A stretch of 64,000 bases of DNA from Sinotaia quadrata (lineage: Eukaryota; Mollusca; Gastropoda; Architaenioglossa; Viviparidae), in contig CM054181.1 of assembly GCA_028829895.1 (NCBI GenBank), forward strand, positions 63,853,759-63,917,758, read 5' to 3'. Each line of letters begins with the position of its first letter. Position 1 is the first letter of the stretch. Position numbers and translations under genes: made by a program. This document shows, in pieces, positions 1 through 11,104 of the stretch. The notes beneath the pieces are model-generated. The model was not told the origin of the DNA. It searched no databases and saw nothing but the letters and a program-made list of their open reading frames with translations.

Positions 1-260
1 AATGATGACGGATAGAAAACATGGCATCAAGAAAATTCAAGTAGAGCATTACTACCCTTTGTAAACAGTCGCATCAGAGAATATTAATTTAATTTAAATA
101 AATTTCCATGACAACTGAAAGCAAAGTAAGACAGCAGTTGATAAACTGTCGTCTGAAAACGGAAGCCTTTCAGGTATACTCTGTGTATCAAGAGCTGTAG
201 AACACAAGCTTTGACGATTTAGTGGAAAATCAAGTGCTCTTGGCGAGGGTTGAATAGTCC

Positions 261-377
261 AGTTTCTTCAAGAAATCACCAGCTATAAAAGTACAGTACA
301 GTACAATATATTAACTAAAGTTTCTTCAAGAAATCGTCAGCTATAAAAGTACAGTACAGTACAGTACAATATATTAA
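261..377. repeat. Two-copy tandem duplication, ~58-63 bp
   Basis: Two adjacent copies begin AGTTTCTTCAAG at 261 and 319. Each ends in a short GTACA-type run followed by ATATATTA; the second copy has one extra 5-base GTACA step. Confidence 0.8.
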
Positions 378-1278
378 GTAAGTGCCTATATCATGAAGAA
401 TCTTTCATCAGAAACATTTCATGCCTTGAAGTGTTTGGTATAGAGAATATATCCTATAATAATGATTTTTTTTCTTTTAAATTTAACTCTTATGTCGAGC
501 ATTACTGGTACAAGATTAATCCGGTATTGCAAAGTGTGCCATAGTATCATAGAAATTTGTGCATTAAATGTGTGTGTACTTAATAGATAGACAGAAAAAA
601 TACGCCCTTACAATCTCATTAATTAAGATACCTGTTGCAAACCTCGATTGTGTCGAAATAATTAGGTTACCCCCAGATAATCATTTACGTCACTGAATCA
701 AAATAAAGTAAGTTGTCCCAATGTCGTACATTAATGGGTTTCCATTCACGCTTCTTGTCCTATTCCTGTCTCTCTGAAATGAAGTCTTGTTCTTTGATAA
801 TTTCCGTTTTCATTTCCTATGACACTTCTCTTCATGAATATTCAACTTTGGATTCTTGGATACACCAATTGTATAAGTTCTACATGCCCTAAGAAATATT
901 TCAAAGAAATATATTAGGAAACATCACCATTGTGCATGATTTATTTATTACCGTGCTTACTGATGACGCAGTTCCCAATGAGGAAGTCTGGAAATGTTAT
1001 ATTACTCTGGTGTTGCTATTTTGAAGCAAAGTGAAGGTCGTTTGTTTTCTAATTTAACACACTCATTTTTTTTCACAATTTTCTGAATTTAATGTTTTTA
1101 AATGGCAATGCAGCGAATGAATCCAGAGAGTTTAGAGGGTCTCTATGACTCGTTAAAATTTAGTGCCGTTTATGTTTTCAAAGTGTCGTGAGCAGTGACG
1201 AAGACGATAGTGTTTATATTCACGACGATGATGAGGATAAACGATGAAAGTACATTTATACTATTGCTTCATTGAAAG

Positions 1279-1555
1279 TTTACCAGTGTTGCCCTTTGGT
1301 ACATCTATACCTAACTACTTCTGTCTATCAGCATTACCTATTGGTGCACCTGTACCTAACCACTTTCTTTATCAGTATTACCTATCCTATTGATCCGATT
1401 GTACATAACTCATTTCCATTTATCAGTATTACCTATTGGTCCACCTGTATCTAACTATTTCTGTGAATCAGCATTATCTATTGGTACACCTATACCTATT
1501 CGTTCAAATGTACTTAACCATTCCTGTTAAGCAATTGTATCTATTGGTCTACCTA
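1279..1555. repeat. Degenerate ~54-bp minisatellite, about 5 copies
   Basis: Recurrent blocks of the form ATCAGTATTACCTATTGGT followed by ACACCTGTACCTAACCA, with substitutions and small indels between copies. The decay suggests an older array than its neighbours. Confidence 0.7.
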
Positions 1556-1590
1556 AGTATAACCACTTATTTAAAGACGTCATTTATTAA

Positions 1591-1680
1591 TATGGTTAAC
1601 GATGTTGCATGATTTCCATCTCTGGGGAAGGTATGGTTAACGATGCTGCATGATTTCCATCTCTGGAAAAGGTATGGTTT
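1591..1680. repeat. 41-bp tandem duplication, 2 copies plus a stub
   Basis: Copies start TATGGTTAACGATG at 1591 and 1632 and differ at a few bases; a third start (TATGGTTT) follows at 1673. Confidence 0.85.
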
Positions 1681-1934
1681 GAAAGATTCGGTTTCGTTCA
1701 ATGTTCAAAATAAAATAATAAATTGGAGGAATATTTTTGAGTCTATAGGCTAAGATTAAGTTATTAAAAGCTGACTATGCATTTTAAGCTATTTTTTTAT
1801 TTTGAGAACTATTTCTATGAGAGCTATGACGTAAAGTACTTTAATATATAGAGGTTGCAACAGGTATTTGTATTATTTTTACGAGAAGGCCTCTTTAATG
1901 ACGAGAAAATTGTCATCCTTGCATGTGATATAGC

Positions 1935-2248
1935 AGCAAACATATTCAATCAGAAACAGTGTGTGCTGAGAGTCAGCTATAGCAAACATATTCAATCAGA
2001 AACAGTGTGTGCTGAGAGTCAGCTATAGCAAACATATTCAATCAGAAACTGTGTGCTGAGAGTCGGCTATAGCAAACATATTCAATCAGAAACTGTGTGC
2101 TGAGAGTCGGCTATAGCAAACATATTCAATCAGAAACTGTGTGCTGAGAGTCGGCTATAGCAAACATATTCAATCAAAAACAGTGTGTGCTGAGAGTCGG
2201 CTATAGCAAACATATTCAATCAGAAACTGTGTGCTGAGAGTCGGCTAT
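1935..2248. repeat. 44/46-bp minisatellite, 7 copies
   Basis: Seven head-to-tail units begin AGCAAACATATTCAATCA. Length variants of 46, 46, 44, 44, 44, 46 and 44 bp differ by one GT step in the middle and add up exactly to the span. Neighbouring copies are nearly identical, so the array is recent. Confidence 0.95.
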
Positions 2249-2274
2249 AATACACGATCATTTACAATAAATGC

Positions 2275-2425
2275 CTTCAATCAGTAATAGTACGCATGTT
2301 CAGTCAGTATAGTAAATTTCTTCAGTCAATTATTGTAGAAGTCTTCAATCAGTAATAGTACGCATGTTCAGTCAGTATAGTAAATTTCTTCAGTCAATTA
2401 TTGTAGAAGTCTTCAATCAGTTATA
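2275..2425. repeat. 68-bp tandem repeat, 2 full copies plus partial
   Basis: CTTCAATCAGTAATAGTACG starts copies at 2275 and 2343; a partial third copy starts at 2411. Confidence 0.9.
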
Positions 2426-2730
2426 ATACACGCCTTCAATCAGCTATAAACTATTTCTGAGAAGTATACATGCACTCAGATGGTTCTGAGGGAGCCGGAT
2501 TTTGAGTCGAAAACAGAAGAAACAACACCGAACTTTTCAAAGATCTCTGCACTCGTTTATGGTGCAAAGTCAGAAGTGGTCTGGCAGCATCGCTTTATGC
2601 AGCTATTGATTACATATCATATTTGCTTATTATAGAAGTGTAGCTGCTACATACTAACTCTTGTCACTCTTGACAGCTGAAAGGTAATTGCACGTAGTTT
2701 TGAGGCATTTTCATGTAGTTGTATTTACGC

Positions 2731-2775
2731 GTATGTGCGTGCGTGCGTGCGTGCGTGTGTGTGTGTGTGTGTGTG
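2731..2775. repeat. GCGT/GT microsatellite
   Basis: A run of GCGT steps passes into a pure GT run. It alternates purine and pyrimidine throughout. Confidence 0.95.
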
Positions 2776-3139
2776 GATATTACGATAGCAGTTTTACGTC
2801 ATCACTGGAGCTTGCGTTGATCATTACGTCATCAGACGTTCTCTAATCTGAAGTGCTCCAAAGGGACCATCTCCCCACACTTGTGTTCGTGATAGGGGGG
2901 GAGGTGGGAGGGCTGGAGGAAAAGGGTAAAAATGGTAGCACCGATTTGGCGCACACCCTCAACCGCCCTGCGTCATGTATTTACGTAGCTCAGATGTATA
3001 ATACGTCATACATGCCTATACTTAAGTCAGTAAAATTAATCGCACGTCAGAATATTTTTTAAGAATTTACATGAATTGTGTGCCGCATATTCTTATTACT
3101 TTTACTGGCTTCTAGTTCATTTTTCATTGATATTCACTC

Positions 3140-3159
3140 GTGAGAGAGAGACAGTATGT

Positions 3160-3222
<63 letters not shown>

Positions 3223-3356
3223 CGTCTGTGTGCGTGCACGAGCATATGAGTATGTTTATGTGCAAGTGTGTGTGTGTATATGCAAGTGCGTGTCTGTGTG
3301 TATGCATGTGTATGTAAATGTGTTTGTGTGTGTATGTTTGTATATGTGTGCGTTGA
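3140..3356. repeat. GT-rich microsatellite with GCGC core
   Basis: A long TG run, a short GCGCGCGC block near 3215, then ~130 bp of interrupted GT-rich sequence with TATG steps. Frames open on both strands here are repeat artefacts. Confidence 0.95.
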
Positions 3357-3540
3357 ACTGTAGTTCAACAGACAATTTATTTCACAATAACTATTTTCTT
3401 ATTACGTACTGATAGTTTAAAGTGAATTCTTAAATGACGCAGTATAGTAGTCTAGATTTAATTTTGTACATCAGAGTTGAGTGATCTGGATGTTTGCATT
3501 AGTTTCATAGTTGAATAAATGTGATTACTAAAGATACTTG

Positions 3541-3545
3541 CATAG
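3541..3545. other. Left target-site duplication CATAG
   Basis: CATAG lies immediately outside the left LTR and is matched by CATAG at 12105-12109 outside the right LTR. Five-base duplications are usual for Ty3/gypsy integration. Confidence 0.9.
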
Positions 3546-5275
3546 TGTCACAAAACGGGAGGCTCGTTACAAGCCGACCCGAGCTGAAGTTAGAGATGCA
3601 AGGGGTGAAGTCTATTTTTGGCCTGCTCCGGTGCATCTCCAAGAAAAGCCCGTGACGTGTGCCAGTACTACGTCGCGTCAAGTTGTTACATAGACACACA
3701 TGACACACACCATTGATGTTTGGGTGGGGCCCAATTTATTAGTGTCATGCCAAGGAACGTTTTATTGGCGGTGTGTGTTGTGAGTGTGTATCATAAATGT
3801 GAATAAATGGACGAACAGACGAACGGTGCAAAACAATAGTACAATTCTTTCGTCCCTCTCAAAAATTATGAATAACAAGAGAGTTGAAAGATGTTTAAAT
3901 CAGGTTATTTATTTCCCGATTTAAAAGGGGGACTACTCTTTCGCACAGTGATTAATCATTCATTCAACTTTCCAATGCCATACACTCTTTGGGAAATAAG
4001 GGGAGATGAAAATGATGAAATTCAAAATATAAAATAAAGATTAATTACACAATTCTTATGCGGCAAATGGGGCCGCTTTAACAATAGTTCACATGTAAAA
4101 TAAGCATTACTTTTAACATTAGAGTTCTTATTTTACAAACGATATAATAGTGTTCATTTTCTTAAGAGTCCTAGACTTAAGTATGTGCGCGTTAGCCGTG
4201 CTAATGATTACTCACTATTAATGTCAGAGTTCCAAGGAGATGACGTAATCTCACACGTCACTTATAAGCGGCACTTCAAAGTGGAGAATCACGACGCAAT
4301 TGAGGCGTCGCATTACAGGTGAAGATTCTGCAGAATCTAGGCACCACTTTCAGATTATCACTGGGGAGAAATCTGAAATTTAGCTGACTGTTGTCAGCCT
4401 CGATAATTATCGTTGTACCGGTTGTCGTGGAAACGGACACCCCAACGACGTTTAGCATTATCGGGTGGAGTCGTCCAGTGGGATGTGTCGTCGCATTACA
4501 TTGAGTGTAGAAATCCGGATATCTGTAAGAAAATCTCGGTGCTAGCCCCTCAATTAGCGGGATAGACTGCCAAACGAACTCAGACAGGGGGAAGACAAAA
4601 TTGGTCCCTCGTGTCGTTAACTGCATACAACCAGCGTCGCATGCATCGGGTTTTCTTTGACAGCGAACTTTCCACTTTGCCAAAAGTTATACTGAGTAAT
4701 TTTGCCTCGTTACTCAATATATGGCATCAGACGGATGGAAAACGGATGGAAAGAGATTATTGCAGCTTTCCTTTATGAAGTCTCTGTACATGAGATAATT
4801 CATACGTGAAGTTAGACTGGCTTCAGACGAATCGACGTTTTCAACATTGAGAGTAAAATCTTCATTTTGTCCCTTATATAGCTTTCACTGAAGGTTTCCA
4901 AAACTTCCAGAAGCTATGTCCTGTGACATGATTTTTGCCTTGGATATATAGTGGTAATCGAGATGCACGCTTTTCTGTGGTCAATTCTAATGCGCACTGG
5001 CCATTTCACTCGTCAACAACATGTGACGGTATTGCGCAGTTGTCCCAATTTATTTAATATACATATTCTTCATAAACTAATATATATATTCAATATGATA
5101 ATTAACACACACTGCGTCACGAACGTCTGTCTACTAAAGAGATCTTAGGTGACCGTTACTGGAAGTTACATGCTACATACGAAAAATAACAAAACTCGGA
5201 TTACTTCAATTAGTTTTGTTAGCGGTTTTTTAAAATGAAATAAAATATAATTTCGGTCCCTCATTTCCTGTGACA
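3546..5275 (-). repeat. 3' LTR of the retrotransposon
   Basis: On the plus strand it starts TGTCAC and ends GTGACA, so the ends form a 6-bp inverted repeat. It aligns to 10375-12104 at a constant offset of 6829. The only internal difference I found is G at 4420 against A at 11249. It carries the same TATA-like element, 135-codon frame and AATAAA motifs as the other LTR. Confidence 0.95.
3735..3766 (-). terminator. Candidate polyadenylation signals in the 3' LTR
   Basis: Minus-strand AATAAA motifs lie at 3735-3740 and 3761-3766, with another at 3908-3913, all downstream of the TATA-like motif in the element's direction. This would place the R/U5 border near the element's end. Which one is used cannot be decided from sequence. 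Confidence 0.45.
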
Positions 5276-5286
5276 ACCCCCTTCTT
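5276..5286 (-). other. Polypurine tract of the retrotransposon
   Basis: The minus strand reads AAGAAGGGGGT directly before the TGTCACAGG start of the 3' LTR. That is the position and composition expected for the plus-strand primer. It is missing next to the 5' LTR, as expected. Confidence 0.85.
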
Positions 5287-5405
5287 AAAATTGATTGGAG
5301 CTCACAGAGTGGAAATCAAATAGGAACAAAAAAAAATTTTATTTCACACGATAGTCCCCACAGGAATTATATGCGCATCTGTGGAGAGACTATCCTCTCT
5401 CTTGT

Positions 5406-8400
5406 TTATATCGCGGTTATGGCATGCCGGGATAATGCATCGGCACCCGAATTTTCTCTGCCCGCGATGTGTTCGACAACGAAGCTATACTCCTGTAGCA
5501 GGAGTGTCCATCTAGTTAGCCTAGCGTTATCATACATGCTAGTGCGCAGATATGTCAGCGGCTTATGATCGCACTGCAGGATGAATGGTTTAGAGTACAG
5601 ATAAGCACTAAATTTCTTGAGTGCCCATACGATTGCTAAGCACTCTTTTTCAATCGTAGAGTACCGTGTCTCACGATCTAACAGTTTCTTAGACGCGTAT
5701 GCTACCGGTAGGTATTCGTCATCTGTCTCTTGGAGAAGTATGGCACCGAGGCCTTCGTCTGATGCGTCGGTCCTGACAATAAATCTCTTGTCAAAGTCTG
5801 GTAACTGTAGGACGGGTTTACTGGTCAAGATGTCCTTCACTTTTTCGAGGGCGGTGCTACACTCTGCCGTCCATCGTATTTTCGTGGGTTGTTTGTTTCC
5901 AGTTAAGTCCGTCAGTGGTTTAAGAAGCGTACTGAAGTTTGGGACAAATTTTCGGTAGTACCCCACTAGCCCCAAAACTGCCCTGACCTGTTTCTTTGTA
6001 GTCGGTAAGGTCATGTCACGAATGGCTGCAGTTAAGTCTAGATTAGGGCCTATTTGTCCGTCACTTATGATATGGCCAAGAAATTCAATCTCTCGAAAGC
6101 CCGCGCGTACTTTGGTGGGTTTCACGGTCAATTTATGGCGCTCGAGAATATCAAGTAGACCACCCACTGAGGATAAATGTTGGTCCCATGTTCCTGTTGC
6201 TACCAGTATGTCATCAAAGAAATTCAATGCGTCAACGCTCTCTAACGGTAATTTTCGCATGAAGCGCGCGAATGTTGCGGGTGCGTTCGCTAGTCCGAAC
6301 GGTAGTCGGCAAAACTGAAATAAGCCTAGCGGGGTTGGAAAGGCTGTTTTTGGTCTGTCGTCAATAGCAACTGACAGTTGCCAGTACCCTTTGCACATGT
6401 CAAACTTCGAAAAGTAATGTGCCTTGGTTAGTTTTGCGAATAATTCGTCCTGATTTGGAATAGGTTCCGCATCGAATTCGGTTATCTCATTTAACTGTCT
6501 GTAGTCCACACAAAAACGAAGCGTACCGTCTTTCTTTTTAACTAAGACGACCGGTGATGAATATGGGGAGATTGACTGTTCAATCACGCCCTGTTTTTGC
6601 ATTTCACGCACCTGTTCTGCTATGTACTTTGTGCTCTCATATTTCTGTGGGTACTGTTTTAAGCGTATCGGTTTGTCACTTAAAAGTTTGATGCGGTGTT
6701 CAACCAAATCTGAGTGGCCCGGTTGGTCGGTGAATATGCGCGCGTGTCTGTGTAAGAGCTTTGACATTGCGTCGCGCTGTTCGACAGTTAAGTTCGAGTC
6801 AATCTCGACTTGATCGACTGTAACTGCGGAGTTAGGCTGGGTTTCGGCGGACATCATGTCTGTTCTGAAATTGGAGTCTTCCAATTGTATCAGTGCGACA
6901 TTCACGCTTTGTATCTGTTCGCCGCTGCGTTCATAGTAACGCTTGAGCATATTTATGTGATAGGTTTTCTGCTTATTTCCTATCTGTATGCTGTAGTCGT
7001 TCTGCTTCACACGCTTAATAACGCGATAGGGTCCACGCCAGTGCATTTGCATGCGGTTGTTATGCGTGGGCCGCAAGAGTAACACGAGCTGGCCTGGTTC
7101 GAGGTCACGTTCCACAGCAGTACGGTCAAAATTTCGCTTGTATCGGGGTTGTTTTTCGCGAATGTTTTCCTGTGCTAAGTGACATGTCTCGGTCAGACGT
7201 TGACGTAGTTCGGCTACGTACGTGTGAACATCTTTACCATCGGTCACAGTGTCTCCCTTGACCCATGTTTCTTTTATTAGCTTAAGGGGACCACGAGGTT
7301 GCCTTCCGTATAGTAGTTGGAACGGTGAGTAGCCCGTACTCTCTTGTGGGAGTTCGCGATACGCGAAGAGTAATGGTGCTAGAAAACGCGGCCACTGGTC
7401 GGGTTGTTCCGAGGCCATTTTAATTAACATTTTCTTTATCGTACCGTTGAAACGTTCAACGGCACCATTAGACTGAGCGTGATATGGTGATGAGAACAAC
7501 TGTTTACACGCTAGTAGACGCATTGTTTCAGCCATCATTGCTGAGGTGAATTGAGTGCCCTGGTCACTCAATATTTCTCGAGGTACACCAGTACGAGAAA
7601 ATACGTCTATTAAAGCGTCTGCGACTTCGATCGCTGTGATGCCCTTTAATGCGACTGCTTCTGGATATCGTGTTGCAAAATCCACGATTGTTAGGATATA
7701 GCGATATCCTCCTTCGGCCGCGGGAATGATTGGGCCAATAATGTCTACTGCGACTTTTAGGAACGGTTCCTCTACTGTTGGTACTATCTCGAGGGGAACT
7801 CGACTGACACGCCCTCGGTCAATATGTTGTTGACACTGCGTACATGTACGAACGTACGAGCGAACATCCCTACTCAGGCCTGGCCAAAAAAAGTCCTCGC
7901 GAATCCGTTGCTCAGTGCGACGTGCGCCCTGATGTCCGGACATGATTGAGTCGTGTGCAAAGCTAAGAATCAGCTGTCTGAGTGGTGTAGGGGTAAATAA
8001 ACACGTGGTGCTTCTAGTATCATTTTCCTTAAAGTCGGTGCGCCGAAATGCTAGTCCGTCCTTCAGGAAATACGTAATTGTCGCGTACTTGCTGGACGTA
8101 ATAGTGTTTTTCCGCGCCAGCTTTAGCATTGAGGACAAGCTTTTGTCCTCCTGCTGCAGGTGACTGAGTTGACTTGGGGTCAACTGCGGAAATGTGTTCT
8201 CGACTATCTTTAGAGCTGGGGGTCCTTGTTTACTACGTTCCCGTTGTGCTCTAGTGGTTACGGGAAGAACAGGATAGATGTCATCAGTGTGTGCGTCACA
8301 CTGCCCGGGCGATAGTATGAATCCGAACTGCATGTCTCTTATTACTGCGGCGGTGACTGTACCGGAAAATACGGGTGACGTAACATGTACAGTGGCTCTT

Positions 8401-9908
8401 GGACATGTACTAAGGTGTCCCATAACACATCGAATGCGGACGCTACCTCTTAGATACTGTTCAGGGCGTACAAGTTTAGCATTTATGCAGCTTATGGACG
8501 CACCTGTATCGACCAGTATTTTGACTCTTTGTCCGTTTACTGTAGCCTGTTGGGTCTTTAGAGTTGCACCTGTTTCAGTGCATACTTTTACATCACGTGG
8601 ACTGGGACAGTTCTGAGAACTATGCCCCTTCCCTTTGCAAGTGTAACATGTCATAGGTGGGGAGTCACGTGTGTGACGTCGTACGTCTTGTGACTTAGTA
8701 TATGTCCGCTGTACCGGTTCGGGTTTTTCCGATTTCGTCATTGGTCGGTTCGGTTTCGGTGTATACTTCTGCCGATTTGTAGGAGGAGGGCGTGGTGCGC
8801 TCCTCGTAATTACCGGATCAGGGTAATCATTATACGTGTCTGCTAACCTCAACATATCACTGAAGTTAGCCGGGGGGTTTCGCTGCAAATATGTCGTCAT
8901 TGCAGGCGGAGCAATATGGAGAAATTGATCTCTTAATATCAAATCAAATAGGCCCTCATACGTCTTCCGGATGTCTGTCAAATCAATCCATCTATCAAGA
9001 TAATGGCGTAACCGGGTACCGAAGGCTTGCATGGTGTCATTTGCTTTAGGTATGGCTCTCCTAAACATTTTTCGAAAGCCTTCTGCTGTACATTGAAAAG
9101 TACGCATCAAACCCGTTTTGAGATCTGCATAAGTAATAGCGGGATCGCGCGTTAGATCAGTAAATGCGCGCGAGCTTTCACCTTGGAGTATTTGACCGAG
9201 TTGTTGTTTCTTTTCAATGTCAGTGTAATTAAAGTTGGCAATGAAACTGTCAAAGCGTGTCAAAAACTCGTCAATCGTCTCGACTTCAGGGTTAAAGAAA
9301 GCTAGCCGTGTACGGGGTTTATTTAATTCGGCCTGTTGCTTAGCAGTCCCATCTAACAACTTCTCTCTAGCTGTTACCTCTTGCTTAGCTAATTCAAGCT
9401 GTTCCTGATGTGCTCTAGCTTTTAACTTAAGCTTTTTCTCTTCTACTTCCTGCCTTTTATCTTCTAAATCCCTAGCTGACTGAATCTTTAATAACTCTAT
9501 TTCTCTCATATCTTGGATTTCTTTCTCTTTAAAATCTCTCGCCTCTTTCGCTCTTTTTTCTTCTAGCTCTCTCAGGTCTTTCATCTCTAGCTGTTTAGCT
9601 AACTGTCTCTTATCTTCTAGCTCTCTCGCCTCTTTCGATCTTTTTTCCTCTAGCTCTCTCGCCTCTTTCGATCTTTTTTCCTCTAGCTCTCTCAAAGTTT
9701 GCATCTCTAAATCCTTAGCTACCTGTCTCTTTTCTTCTAGCTCATTTTTCTTATCCTCTAGCTCTCTCGCCTCTTTCGCCTCATTTTCTTTCACAACATA
9801 CCATTTAGCTATCTCCTCATCCACGTATTTCTTTAACTCGGCTTTCTCATACCCGAATTCTCTGCCCATAGCCATGAGTTCTTTCTTTATGTTTACTAGC
9901 TCGGCCAT
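5406..9908 (-). CDS. Gag-Pol polyprotein, Gmr1-like order (PR-INT-RT-RH)
   Basis: A single 1500-residue frame encodes the retrotransposon proteins. Residues ~20-190 are a Glu/Lys/Arg-rich coiled coil with repeated RELEEKR blocks. Residues ~200-365 look like a gag capsid-type helical region. A CCHC zinc knuckle (C421, C424, H429, C434) is followed by an aspartic protease motif VDTGAS at D467. The integrase comes next, with H652, H659, C689, C692 and catalytic D722, D782, E818 (35-residue second spacing), then a WRGPYRV module near 958-964. The reverse transcriptase follows (KKKDGTLRFCVDYRQLN region 1124-1140, D1170, FFDD at 1230-1233), then RNase H (D1381, E1420/E1422, D1447, D1490). All key catalytic residues I checked are present. 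Gag and pol are fused without a frameshift. The first Met is preceded by a ~470-base leader. There is no chromodomain or env-like frame. Confidence 0.95.
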   Translation of the reverse strand: MAELVNIKKELMAMGREFGYEKAELKKYVDEEIAKWYVVKENEAKEARELEDKKNELEEKRQVAKDLEMQTLRELEEKRSKEARELEEKRSKEARELEDKRQLAKQLEMKDLRELEEKRAKEARDFKEKEIQDMREIELLKIQSARDLEDKRQEVEEKKLKLKARAHQEQLELAKQEVTAREKLLDGTAKQQAELNKPRTRLAFFNPEVETIDEFLTRFDSFIANFNYTDIEKKQQLGQILQGESSRAFTDLTRDPAITYADLKTGLMRTFQCTAEGFRKMFRRAIPKANDTMQAFGTRLRHYLDRWIDLTDIRKTYEGLFDLILRDQFLHIAPPAMTTYLQRNPPANFSDMLRLADTYNDYPDPVITRSAPRPPPTNRQKYTPKPNRPMTKSEKPEPVQRTYTKSQDVRRHTRDSPPMTCYTCKGKGHSSQNCPSPRDVKVCTETGATLKTQQATVNGQRVKILVDTGASISCINAKLVRPEQYLRGSVRIRCVMGHLSTCPRATVHVTSPVFSGTVTAAVIRDMQFGFILSPGQCDAHTDDIYPVLPVTTRAQRERSKQGPPALKIVENTFPQLTPSQLSHLQQEDKSLSSMLKLARKNTITSSKYATITYFLKDGLAFRRTDFKENDTRSTTCLFTPTPLRQLILSFAHDSIMSGHQGARRTEQRIREDFFWPGLSRDVRSYVRTCTQCQQHIDRGRVSRVPLEIVPTVEEPFLKVAVDIIGPIIPAAEGGYRYILTIVDFATRYPEAVALKGITAIEVADALIDVFSRTGVPREILSDQGTQFTSAMMAETMRLLACKQLFSSPYHAQSNGAVERFNGTIKKMLIKMASEQPDQWPRFLAPLLFAYRELPQESTGYSPFQLLYGRQPRGPLKLIKETWVKGDTVTDGKDVHTYVAELRQRLTETCHLAQENIREKQPRYKRNFDRTAVERDLEPGQLVLLLRPTHNNRMQMHWRGPYRVIKRVKQNDYSIQIGNKQKTYHINMLKRYYERSGEQIQSVNVALIQLEDSNFRTDMMSAETQPNSAVTVDQVEIDSNLTVEQRDAMSKLLHRHARIFTDQPGHSDLVEHRIKLLSDKPIRLKQYPQKYESTKYIAEQVREMQKQGVIEQSISPYSSPVVLVKKKDGTLRFCVDYRQLNEITEFDAEPIPNQDELFAKLTKAHYFSKFDMCKGYWQLSVAIDDRPKTAFPTPLGLFQFCRLPFGLANAPATFARFMRKLPLESVDALNFFDDILVATGTWDQHLSSVGGLLDILERHKLTVKPTKVRAGFREIEFLGHIISDGQIGPNLDLTAAIRDMTLPTTKKQVRAVLGLVGYYRKFVPNFSTLLKPLTDLTGNKQPTKIRWTAECSTALEKVKDILTSKPVLQLPDFDKRFIVRTDASDEGLGAILLQETDDEYLPVAYASKKLLDRETRYSTIEKECLAIVWALKKFSAYLYSKPFILQCDHKPLTYLRTSMYDNARLTRWTLLLQEYSFVVEHIAGRENSGADALSRHAITAI

Positions 9909-10374
9909 TTTTAAAATTGCTAGTTATCACGAGTATGGATAAAGTGACTTAGAATATTCGCGGGATTTTGACCTCTGTCGGTCACAAGTGGTGCAATGGT
10001 GTGCGTATGAACACCAGCCACCACGTGATTAGGATTATTACAAACACGAATAAAAGAAATCCTAATCGGAAATTTGCAAAGTTAGCAAAATTAGCAAAAC
10101 AACAGTTGCTAATGTAGCGTACAAAATATCGATCTATGTACGTCTAAACACGAGTCGGTACGCGTTAACGATAATAGCGTAAAGATTATAAAACTTATTT
10201 CCACACAATAATAATAAGTCTTATCAAAATCCAGTTCACCTAAGTCTCAATAGCAAAGCCCTAACATGCAATAACAATGCATAATGGTGATGAGATAGAA
10301 AAGCAGGAAAGAGATGACACTTTCTTACAACAACACAATTTACCTTGTCAGATCACGGTCAGTGGTCACCAGAA
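9909..10374 (-). other. Retrotransposon 5' leader between LTR and gag-pol
   Basis: This untranslated leader lies between the primer-binding region and the gag-pol start codon. It is AT-rich with AGCAAAAC-type repeats near 10080-10105. A packaging signal would be expected here, but none can be recognised. Confidence 0.7.
10355..10371 (-). other. Candidate tRNA primer-binding site
   Basis: The minus strand reads TGGTGACCACTGACCGT, starting about 3 nt after the LTR if the LTR ends at 10375. The TGG start fits pairing with a tRNA 3' CCA end. I could not assign the tRNA with confidence. Confidence 0.5.
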
Positions 10375-11104
10375 GTTTACAAAACGGGAGGCTCGTTACA
10401 AGCCGACCCGAGCTGAAGTTAGAGATGCAAGGGGTGAAGTCTATTTTTGGCCTGCTCCGGTGCATCTCCAAGAAAAGCCCGTGACGTGTGCCAGTACTAC
10501 GTCGCGTCAAGTTGTTACATAGACACACATGACACACACCATTGATGTTTGGGTGGGGCCCAATTTATTAGTGTCATGCCAAGGAACGTTTTATTGGCGG
10601 TGTGTGTTGTGAGTGTGTATCATAAATGTGAATAAATGGACGAACAGACGAACGGTGCAAAACAATAGTACAATTCTTTCGTCCCTCTCAAAAATTATGA
10701 ATAACAAGAGAGTTGAAAGATGTTTAAATCAGGTTATTTATTTCCCGATTTAAAAGGGGGACTACTCTTTCGCACAGTGATTAATCATTCATTCAACTTT
10801 CCAATGCCATACACTCTTTGGGAAATAAGGGGAGATGAAAATGATGAAATTCAAAATATAAAATAAAGATTAATTACACAATTCTTATGCGGCAAATGGG
10901 GCCGCTTTAACAATAGTTCACATGTAAAATAAGCATTACTTTTAACATTAGAGTTCTTATTTTACAAACGATATAATAGTGTTCATTTTCTTAAGAGTCC
11001 TAGACTTAAGTATGTGCGCGTTAGCCGTGCTAATGATTACTCACTATTAATGTCAGAGTTCCAAGGAGATGACGTAATCTCACACGTCACTTATAAGCGG
11101 CACT

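Larger units (their letters stand above)
1..3545. other. Non-coding flank left of the retrotransposon
   Basis: No exon or RNA gene was recognised here. The stretch is AT-rich and holds several short tandem arrays (listed separately) and two GT-rich microsatellites. Short open frames in it come from repeat units or are too short and featureless to support. Confidence 0.6.

Noticed and set aside
3117..3412. Opposing 83-90-codon frames in the GT tract
   Set aside because: Pure dinucleotide repeats stay open in several frames on both strands; there is no protein-like composition.
5371..9400. Plus-strand frames of 60-110 codons across the retrotransposon
   Set aside because: They are antisense shadows of gag-pol, which shows clear protein motifs on the minus strand.
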